From Bacteroidota bacterium (GTDB taxonomy: Bacteria; Bacteroidota; Bacteroidia; Bacteroidales; FEN-979), in NCBI GenBank assembly GCA_026391755.1, contig JAPLDN010000143.1, positions 1 to 7,506 of the forward strand: 7,506 nt of DNA, in the 5' to 3' direction. The notes beneath the pieces were generated by a model. That model did no database searches. It saw only the letters and a list, made by a program, of their open reading frames with translations, and was not told where the DNA came from. Positions within the stretch are counted from its first letter, which is position 1. The number at the start of each line of letters is the position of its first letter. Shown here in pieces: positions 1 to 5,613 of the stretch. The position numbers and the translations under genes were made by a program.

Positions 1-75
1 AGGGTTGCCAGAAGCCATTCCTGGGCAAATTTTGTTGATAAGATCTACGAGCAGATAAAGCTTTTAAAAAAATAA
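1..75 (+). CDS. Glycosyltransferase, C-terminal fragment (5' end outside window)
   Basis: Only the last 24 codons and the TAA stop (73-75) are present; the window starts inside the gene, so this is an edge truncation and not a pseudogene. The visible tail contains ARSHSWANFVDKIYEQIK. It aligns without gaps to the tail of the next gene (ARGHTWEANVNEIYKAIG), with 8 of 18 positions identical, including the His-x-Trp pair and the Ile-Tyr pair. An H-S-W motif followed by an amphipathic helix is typical of the C-terminus of GT-B fold glycosyltransferases (GT4 and relatives), where the last helix packs back on the N-terminal domain. I infer a cytoplasmic glycosyltransferase of the same polysaccharide pathway. 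Twelve bases separate its stop from the next start, which suggests cotranscription. Donor and acceptor cannot be judged from so short a piece. Confidence 0.6.
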   Translation, partial: RVARSHSWANFVDKIYEQIKLLKK

Positions 76-87
76 GAACCGGCATAC

Positions 88-1278
88 ATGGATGATAGCG
101 CAACAATGGATATTGTTATTACGAGCCTGCAGGGGATTAACTATGCTGCAGGTTCCAATCCCGTGAACCTTGCCTGTGAATTTTCACTTAAGCACAGAGT
201 ATTGTATGTGAATTATCCTGCAGACCGGATGTCGGTGATACGGCACCGCAAGGATCCCAATATTATAAAAAGGCTGGATGTTATTAAAGGGAAAGAGGAT
301 TCACTGGTTAAAATCAAAGACAACTTATGGACCTTATATCCCAGGACAATCCTTGAATCCATCAGCCAGATAGGGAGCAACCTTGTTTTCGATTTTCTCA
401 ATAAGATCAACAACAGGAGATTCGCCAAAGAGATCAGCAAAGCATTGCAGACTCTTGGTTTCAGGAATATTGTTATTTTCTGTGACAGTGATATGTACAG
501 GAGTTTTTACCTTAAAGATCTTCTGAAACCAGCTAAATTCATTTACTACTCAAGGGATAATATGATAGCCGTTGATTGGTGGAAAAAGCAAGGCGTGAGA
601 ATAGAGGCAGCATTGATAAAAAAATCTGATCTGGCAGTCACAAACTCAGTATTCCTGGCAAATTACTGTAAAAAATTCAACCCGAATTCTTTCTATGTTG
701 GCCAGGGTTGTGATGTCAGCGCCTTTGATTCAAACCTGGTTACCGGACCTGTCCCGGCCGATATAGCTGATATCGGCAAGCCTATCATTGGTTACATCGG
801 GGTACTTTATAAACTCAGGCTAGATATTGCTGTCATTTCGTTTATCGCCAGGCAAAGACCCCAATGGAGCATAGTTCTGATAGGCCCGGAGGATGAAGCG
901 TTTAAAAATTCCGATCTTCATGCTCTCCCAAATGTGTATTTCCTTGGGAGCAAGCCGCCGGCCTCTCTCCCACCCTACCTCAGCTGTTTTAGCGTGGCAA
1001 TTAATCCTCAGGTACTGAATGAAGTCACCATCGGAAATTATCCACGTAAAATAGACGAATATCTTGCCATGGGGAAACCTGTTGTTGCGACACTTACCGA
1101 AGCAATGAGTGTTTTTAAAGATCATGTTTATATGGCTTCTTCAAAGGAGGATTATGTGAATCTGATAGAGCAGGCTTTAAAAGAAGACTCTCCTGACAAG
1201 ACTCTTGCACGCGAGAAATTTGCCAGAGGCCACACCTGGGAAGCAAATGTTAATGAAATCTATAAAGCAATAGGATAA
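88..1278 (+). CDS. GT4-like (GT-B fold) glycosyltransferase
   Basis: Predicted cytoplasmic glycosyltransferase that moves a sugar from a nucleotide-sugar donor to a growing surface glycan. At 396 aa it has the usual length for single-domain GT-B enzymes. Residues 7-200 form the acceptor-side domain, including FIYYSRDNM (151-159) and the SDLAVTNS strand (180-187), a pattern I associate with TuaH-like enzymes. The donor-side domain starts near GYIG (235-238), continues through IVLIGPE (262-268) and reaches the donor-binding segment PRKIDEYLAMGKPVVA (319-334). There K321, E324 and the MGKPVV turn replace the classical EX7E pattern, as in that subfamily. The tail GHTWEANVNEIY (381-392) is the usual closing helix. 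No signal peptide or membrane segment is seen. The start is uncertain: ATG 88 gives the full frame, but ATG 106 (Met7, leading directly into the first beta strand DIVITSLQ) is equally plausible, and neither has a clear ribosome binding site. The stop abuts the next ATG with no gap, so translation is probably coupled. Sugar specificity cannot be read. Confidence 0.88.
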   Translation: MDDSATMDIVITSLQGINYAAGSNPVNLACEFSLKHRVLYVNYPADRMSVIRHRKDPNIIKRLDVIKGKEDSLVKIKDNLWTLYPRTILESISQIGSNLVFDFLNKINNRRFAKEISKALQTLGFRNIVIFCDSDMYRSFYLKDLLKPAKFIYYSRDNMIAVDWWKKQGVRIEAALIKKSDLAVTNSVFLANYCKKFNPNSFYVGQGCDVSAFDSNLVTGPVPADIADIGKPIIGYIGVLYKLRLDIAVISFIARQRPQWSIVLIGPEDEAFKNSDLHALPNVYFLGSKPPASLPPYLSCFSVAINPQVLNEVTIGNYPRKIDEYLAMGKPVVATLTEAMSVFKDHVYMASSKEDYVNLIEQALKEDSPDKTLAREKFARGHTWEANVNEIYKAIG

Positions 1279-1938
1279 ATGGAAAAGGAAAGTAACACGT
1301 CTCAGGGAACTTATGCAGAAGGATCCCTGATGAGCAGGATAAAAGCCAATCCAAAACTGAAGCTTTTCGTTATCAACATGCTGACGCCAAAGAACCAGGC
1401 AAGACCCAGGTTATGGGTAAAATTATTCCTGAATCCGTTTAAGCATAAACGGGGCCGTCATTCATGTATCCGCCCAAGAACCAGGATTGACGTCTTCCCC
1501 TGGAACGATTTTGTACTTGGGAAGGATTCAACCATTGAAGACTTTGCCACTGTCAATAACGGCGCGGGGCCTGTTTATATCGGAGAACGTTCACGCATCG
1601 GACTGAGCTGCACTGTAATCGGCCCTGTAACGATTGGTAACGACATAATGCTTGCCCAGAATATTGTTCTTTCGGGGCTCAACCATTCCTACGAGGACCT
1701 GACAAAACCCATCAGCCATCAGAAACAGACTACTTCTATGATTATTGTTGAAGATGAAGTATGGATTGGAGCAAACGCCGTAATTGTTGCCGGTGTCACC
1801 GTTGGGAAACATTCAGTTATAGCGGCAGGCAGCATTGTTACCAAAAATGTTCCGGCCTACTCAATTGTCGGCGGTAATCCTGCAAAAGTGCTTAAAGCGT
1901 ATAATCCTGAAACAAAACAATGGGAGCGGAAGATTTAA
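1279..1938 (+). CDS. Left-handed beta-helix (hexapeptide) O-acyltransferase, WbbJ/LacA-like
   Basis: Predicted acetyl- or acyl-CoA dependent transferase that decorates a sugar hydroxyl of the polysaccharide or its precursor in the cytoplasm. Of 219 aa, residues 1-60 are a basic, helical leader. From about 65 to 205 the protein shows hexapeptide turns (VYIGERSRIGLSCTVIGPV at 99-117, then VWIGANAVIVAGVTVG at 161-176). The external loop carries GLNHSYED (133-140), in which H136 matches the catalytic histidine of galactoside and maltose acetyltransferases. The closing SIVGGNPAKVLKAY (195-208) is the standard end of the family. Context is typical: an acyltransferase between two glycosyltransferases. 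It starts on the base after the preceding stop. An internal ATG at 1330 (Met18) has an AGAAGG-type purine run about 6 bases upstream and would delete a polar 17-residue leader, so it is a serious alternative start. A CatB-like or serine acetyltransferase role is less likely given the neighbours. The exact acyl group and acceptor are unknown. Confidence 0.9.
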   Translation: MEKESNTSQGTYAEGSLMSRIKANPKLKLFVINMLTPKNQARPRLWVKLFLNPFKHKRGRHSCIRPRTRIDVFPWNDFVLGKDSTIEDFATVNNGAGPVYIGERSRIGLSCTVIGPVTIGNDIMLAQNIVLSGLNHSYEDLTKPISHQKQTTSMIIVEDEVWIGANAVIVAGVTVGKHSVIAAGSIVTKNVPAYSIVGGNPAKVLKAYNPETKQWERKI

Positions 1939-1959
1939 TTAGAACCTCAATCTCTAATT
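1937..1959. repeat. Short AT-rich inverted repeat before the GT2 gene
   Basis: AATTAGA (1937-1943) and its exact reverse complement TCTAATT (1953-1959) flank a 9-base loop. The left arm begins inside the TAA stop of the acyltransferase and the right arm ends one base before the ATG at 1961. The stem has only one G-C pair and would be weak. It fills nearly the whole 22-base gap and lacks a T-run, so it is not a convincing terminator. It could modulate translation start of the GT2 gene or simply be chance in AT-rich DNA. Confidence 0.35.
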
Positions 1960-1960
1960 T

Positions 1961-3139
1961 ATGCTGGTACTGAAAATTATTATCTGGACTTTTCTTTTCA
2001 TCATCTTTTATGCCTATCTCGGGTATGGGATTCTCCTGTTCTTCCTGATCAGGATCAAGCGGATTGCAGGTAAGAAAATAATTGTTGCCGATGAACCATA
2101 TGAGCCGGAAGTAACTTTATTTGTTGCTGCTTACAATGAAAAAGACTTCGTAGATGAAAAGATCAGAAATTCCTTTTCCCTGGATTACCCGAAAGAAAAA
2201 GTACGGCATGTTTGGATCACCGATGGTTCCGATGACGGCACTCAAGATATATTAAGAAAATATGAAGGTGTCGAGGTTTATCACCAATCACAAAGAGCAG
2301 GAAAAATAGCTGCCATGAACCGCGGTATGCAGTTTGTAAAAACTCCTGTTGTGATCTTTTCCGATGGGAACACAATGCTTGGACAGGAATCAATAAGGAG
2401 AATTGTAAAGCTGTTCCGTGATCCGAAAGTAGGCTGTGTTTCAGGTGAGAAAAGGGTTTTTAACAAAGAGTCGGCTGCAGCAACAGAGGGAATTTACTGG
2501 AAATATGAATCCACGCTGAAGAAATGGGATGCCGAATTGTATTCGGTGGTTGGTGCTGCAGGTGAGCTATTTGCGCTCAGAACAGAATTATTCAGGCCTG
2601 TAGAGGCAGATACATTACTTGATGATTTTATTATTTCCCTGCGGATTGCTGAACAGGGTTATACCATACAGTATGACCCGGAAGCTTATGCAATCGAAAA
2701 TCCTTCAGCCAGCGTCAGGGAAGAACTTAAACGGAAGATCCGTATCTCTGCCGGAGGTATTCAATCGGTAATACGGTTAAAAGAATTACTGAACCCATTT
2801 AGGTTTGGCCTTCTTTCTTTCCAGTACATCTCGCACAGGGTTCTCAGATGGACACTTGCTCCTTTGGGTCTTATGATTATGCTGGTGTTTTCAGGTATCG
2901 TCACCTTTGCCGATGGCCTTTTCAATTTTAGCAGCGTCTATGTCTGGCTTTTCTGGAGCCAGCTCCTGTTCTATCTATTTGCCTTGATTGGCTGGTTCTT
3001 TGAGGAAAGGAAGATTAAAATTAAATTATTATACATCCCATATTACTTCTTCATTATGAATCTTGCCGTATACCTTGGATTTGCAAGGTATATAAAGAAA
3101 CAGCAATCAGTAAACTGGGAAAGGGCCAAGCGGGGCTGA
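1961..3139 (+). CDS. Membrane-anchored GT2 family glycosyltransferase (COG1215-like, BcsA/NodC/IcaA class)
   Basis: Predicted inner-membrane processive-type glycosyltransferase. Its catalytic GT-A domain faces the cytoplasm and its membrane helices may guide the product. Of 392 aa, one hydrophobic helix (about 5-30) precedes the catalytic domain. This begins with VTLFVAAYNE (51-60) and contains the nucleotide-binding TDGSDDGT (87-94), the metal-site equivalent FSDGNT (133-138; the DxN form), and TLLDDFIISLRIAEQGY (218-234) with the putative base in D221-D222. The segment RKIRISAGGIQS (258-269) sits where related synthases have the Q-x-x-R-W box, in the R-x-x-GG-x-Q form. Three further hydrophobic stretches follow (about 299-318, 325-347, 355-375). 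Length and topology suit NodC-like and poly-N-acetylglucosamine synthase-like enzymes, but a non-processive transferase of the same family is possible. The product cannot be predicted. Gaps of 22 bases upstream and 18 downstream suggest cotranscription. No ribosome binding site is obvious before ATG 1961, as is usual for Bacteroidota. Confidence 0.9.
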   Translation: MLVLKIIIWTFLFIIFYAYLGYGILLFFLIRIKRIAGKKIIVADEPYEPEVTLFVAAYNEKDFVDEKIRNSFSLDYPKEKVRHVWITDGSDDGTQDILRKYEGVEVYHQSQRAGKIAAMNRGMQFVKTPVVIFSDGNTMLGQESIRRIVKLFRDPKVGCVSGEKRVFNKESAAATEGIYWKYESTLKKWDAELYSVVGAAGELFALRTELFRPVEADTLLDDFIISLRIAEQGYTIQYDPEAYAIENPSASVREELKRKIRISAGGIQSVIRLKELLNPFRFGLLSFQYISHRVLRWTLAPLGLMIMLVFSGIVTFADGLFNFSSVYVWLFWSQLLFYLFALIGWFFEERKIKIKLLYIPYYFFIMNLAVYLGFARYIKKQQSVNWERAKRG

Positions 3140-3157
3140 GTCAATTTTAATATAAAT

Positions 3158-4780
3158 ATGAAACGGATACATTTTATTCTGATTTTCCTGACCGTTATTA
3201 TTCAGGCTTTGCAACCCCTGCAAAGCCTTGCCACTCAATTCATTTTCGGTCCCGACAAACCGGTAATTGACGGGCGGGGCAATGCATCGGCAGTGAAACC
3301 CGGTGACACGATCTATATTTCGGCCTCAACCCGTCCGTATATTTTACTGCGCAGCCTTCATGGTACTTCAACAAAACCGATCCTTGTTCAGAATCTTGGC
3401 GGGATCGTAATATTGACAAACTCAAACTACGGGATAAAATTCGATACCTGCTCCTGGATCAGGTGTATTGGCACGGCTGATCCAGGGTCTTATGGATTTG
3501 TTATCAGCGTTGTCAATGCAGGAGTGGCTATACAGGGTTTAAGCACCTGTATTGAAATTTCAGGGATTGAGATTTCTGCGGCATCCTGGACCGGAATTGT
3601 TGCGAAAACAGACCCCGATTGCAGTTTCAAGTCTATAAGGGGTAATTTTACGATGAGGAACATCAGCATTCATGATAATTATCTTCATAATATTGCGGAT
3701 GAAGGCATGTACATTGGACATTCATACTTCAGTGGCTATACAATACATTGTAACGGAAAAGATACTCTGGTATACCCTCACCTGATACGTGGTCTGACTA
3801 TTTATAACAACCGGGTTGAAAATACCGGATGGGACGGGATACAGGTTTCCTGCGCAGATTCGGCTTGCTTTGTAAATAACAACTTTATTCATCTTGACAG
3901 CCAGAGTGAAGCAAGTGGTCAGATGAGCGGCTTTTTACTTGGAGGCGGTTCATCATGCAATTGCTTTTCAAACTTTATAAAAGACGGTAAGGGCGATGGC
4001 ATTGATGAACTGGGCCAGGGTGGAAATTATATTTATAATAATCTTATTGTGAATCCCGGGAAGAACTTCAGCGGTTCAGGTCAGAAACATGGTATTTATG
4101 TTGGAACACAAACCCCGGCTGCAGGAAGGGGCTATAATATTGTATTTAATACCATCGTATCCCCGAGGACAAATGGCATCGATTTCAGGAGTGCCTCAGC
4201 GGTTAACAGTGTGGCATCTGATAATATTATCGCTAATGTGGCAGGCTCATATATTAAACTTGCTGCCGGAACAACGCTTGCACAACAGGACAATTTGCAG
4301 GTTGCAAGCGCCAGCGATGTTAAATTCATTAATCCATCCTCCGATAACTATGACCTTCAGCCATCTTCCCCTGCTGTCAATAAAGGCTCGGCTGTTACAG
4401 GATTTCCATTGAACACAGATATTATCGGCAGGTTCAGGCCATGGCCCTGGAAATATGACATCGGCGCATTTGAATGCCATGATTCATCTCTTCTCTTTAT
4501 CAATGAGAATGCCAGTATGCCCAAAATGGAAATCATCCGTTGTTACTTTGTGTCAGGGGTGATGAAAATTAGTTTAAGACTCGAGGAGAGGGAGTCTCTT
4601 TCGGCAGATTTATATTCTATGCAGGGGAAACACATTTCCACCCTTTGCAATTCAGTTTCCGGTCCCGGCCCTGTCGAAGTTGAGAAATTTGTTGGAAGAC
4701 TTGAGGATGCCTGCTATATTTGCATTTTTCGCTTTGCCGGCAGGACGGTAAACAGAAAAATATACGCCGGAATGCATTAA
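3158..4780 (+). CDS. Secreted right-handed parallel beta-helix protein with T9SS-like C-terminal sorting domain
   Basis: Predicted exported protein of 540 aa. Residues 1-25 form a signal peptide: MKR, a hydrophobic core (ILIFLTVII), and a likely cut after SLA (23-25). Residues 40-85 hold the GDTIYI and KPILVQNLGG pattern that often opens PbH1-type beta-helices. Successive coils follow, rich in Asn ladders and GI/GM turns: RNISIHDNYLHN (167-178), RGLTIYNNRVEN (211-222), NYIYNNLIVNPG (290-301), YNIVFNTIVSPRTNGIDF (326-343). The fold closes with the motif FRPWPWKYDIGAFE (426-439). The last ~80 residues resemble the T9SS type A sorting domain: SADLYSMQGK (482-491), then a short strand-rich end, ACYICIFRF (518-526) and NRKIY (532-536). 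The usual Gly before Tyr is Ala518. The fold is shared by polysaccharide lyases, epimerases and binding proteins; no catalytic residues are recognised, so enzyme activity is unproven. The gene has 14 cysteines, all in the mature part. Its place in a glycan operon suggests processing or anchoring of the polysaccharide at the surface. It lies 18 bases after the GT2 gene. Confidence 0.87.
   Translation: MKRIHFILIFLTVIIQALQPLQSLATQFIFGPDKPVIDGRGNASAVKPGDTIYISASTRPYILLRSLHGTSTKPILVQNLGGIVILTNSNYGIKFDTCSWIRCIGTADPGSYGFVISVVNAGVAIQGLSTCIEISGIEISAASWTGIVAKTDPDCSFKSIRGNFTMRNISIHDNYLHNIADEGMYIGHSYFSGYTIHCNGKDTLVYPHLIRGLTIYNNRVENTGWDGIQVSCADSACFVNNNFIHLDSQSEASGQMSGFLLGGGSSCNCFSNFIKDGKGDGIDELGQGGNYIYNNLIVNPGKNFSGSGQKHGIYVGTQTPAAGRGYNIVFNTIVSPRTNGIDFRSASAVNSVASDNIIANVAGSYIKLAAGTTLAQQDNLQVASASDVKFINPSSDNYDLQPSSPAVNKGSAVTGFPLNTDIIGRFRPWPWKYDIGAFECHDSSLLFINENASMPKMEIIRCYFVSGVMKISLRLEERESLSADLYSMQGKHISTLCNSVSGPGPVEVEKFVGRLEDACYICIFRFAGRTVNRKIYAGMH
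3204..3228. repeat. Perfect 10-bp inverted repeat within the signal-peptide codons of the beta-helix gene
   Basis: AGGCTTTGCA (3204-3213) and TGCAAAGCCT (3219-3228) are exact reverse complements separated by the 5-base loop ACCCC. The hairpin begins 46 bases into the coding region and overlaps codons 16-24 (end of the hydrophobic core and the cut-site region). Ten uninterrupted pairs, half of them G-C, should form a stable RNA stem. No T-run follows, so it is not a standard intrinsic terminator. Ribosome slowing, mRNA protection or a protein-binding palindrome are all possible. The repeat is certain; its function is inference. Confidence 0.75.
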
Positions 4781-4800
4781 TAGTACAACTAAAGACCAAT

Positions 4801-5607
4801 ATGAAACCAGCCCTGAAGAAATTTATTCCGTTTTGGCTTGCCAAAAAGCTCAGAGGAACTTATCAGAAGGCTTCGGCTATTATTCTCCGTGGGGATGTAT
4901 ATTATTGCCCATATTGCGGATATTCATTTCGAAAGTTCCGTCCCGGGGGCATTGACCTGCCTGTTATCTATGAAAAACAAATTATTGGAGCAGGATATCG
5001 TCTTAATGACGTTTGTCCGCGTTGTCACTCACTTGACCGTGACCGCCTGGTATATCTTTTTCTAAGCCAAAAGACGAATATTTTTTCAGCACCCTTAAAG
5101 GTTTTCCATGTTGCCCCGGAAGGCTGTATCAGGGCAATGCTGAACCGTTTACCCAATGTCTCGTATGAAGCAGGAATGAAATACCATGAAGGTTTTTATT
5201 ACGAAAGGACCACAAATACCCTGGATATCACAGGGCTTAAATTCGAAGACGAGGTATTCGATATCATTATCTGCAATCATGTTCTTGAACATATTGAAGA
5301 TGACATGAAAGCAATAGGCGAACTGCACCGCGTATTAAAACCAGGGGGCTGGGCAATATTACAGGTTCCTGTCTCGAAAATCCTGGAGAAAACATTTGAG
5401 GATCCTTCGGTAAAGACGCCTGAGCAAAGGGAAAAGATCTTCGGACAGTATGATCATGTCAGGATTTACGGTCAGGATTATCAGAGCAGACTTGAACAGG
5501 GCGGGTTTGTTGTTAAACGGCATAACCCTTACCGCGACAAATGGCCCATTGAGCTTGATCGGTATGCTATAAATCCGGAAGAAGATTTATATATCGCTTA
5601 CAAATAA
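4801..5607 (+). CDS. Zinc-ribbon class I SAM-dependent methyltransferase
   Basis: Predicted cytoplasmic methyltransferase of 268 aa. After a basic leader (1-33) there is a CxxC pair (C36, C39 in CPYCG) and a second one (C72, C75 in CPRCHS), together a likely structural zinc ribbon. The Rossmann-like part starts near KVFHVAPEGCIRAML (100-114), where ordinary enzymes show a glycine-rich loop; this family uses the HVAPEG form. It continues with LDITGLKF (141-148), DIIICNHVLEHIEDD (154-168) and HRVLKPGGWAILQVP (176-190), which are clear motif II to IV equivalents. The end carries DHVRIYGQDYQSRLEQGGF (218-236), a pattern shared with other cluster-associated methyltransferases. The frame is open upstream to an ATG at 4720, but that would overlap the beta-helix gene by 61 bases and add residues without motifs. 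ATG 4801 leaves a 20-base gap like its neighbours and was chosen. The substrate may be a sugar of the polysaccharide or a chain-end cap; this is inferred only from context. Confidence 0.87.
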   Translation: MKPALKKFIPFWLAKKLRGTYQKASAIILRGDVYYCPYCGYSFRKFRPGGIDLPVIYEKQIIGAGYRLNDVCPRCHSLDRDRLVYLFLSQKTNIFSAPLKVFHVAPEGCIRAMLNRLPNVSYEAGMKYHEGFYYERTTNTLDITGLKFEDEVFDIIICNHVLEHIEDDMKAIGELHRVLKPGGWAILQVPVSKILEKTFEDPSVKTPEQREKIFGQYDHVRIYGQDYQSRLEQGGFVVKRHNPYRDKWPIELDRYAINPEEDLYIAYK

Positions 5608-5613
5608 CAAAAG

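Noticed and set aside
127..154. Two CTGCAGG copies about 20 bases apart near the start of the GT4-like gene
   Set aside because: They are short, lie in codons for a normal protein segment, and the self-complementary CTGCAG core recurs easily by chance.
820..1125. 101-codon minus-strand frame opposite the GT4-like gene
   Set aside because: It is antisense to the conserved donor-binding domain and has no recognisable protein pattern, so it is most likely a by-product of codon use.
3140..3157. AT-rich 18-base gap before the beta-helix gene as a possible promoter
   Set aside because: It is too short for the Bacteroidota -33/-7 promoter layout on its own, no TTTG-type element is seen, and AT-rich leaders are the norm in this phylum for translation start.
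4089..4412. 107-codon plus-strand frame within the beta-helix gene
   Set aside because: It lies in a shifted frame inside a well supported coding region, and its translation has no domain or export signal.
4720..4800. In-frame upstream extension of the methyltransferase from ATG 4720
   Set aside because: It would overlap the end of the beta-helix gene by 61 bases, adds no recognisable motif, and ATG 4801 gives a gap typical of this operon.
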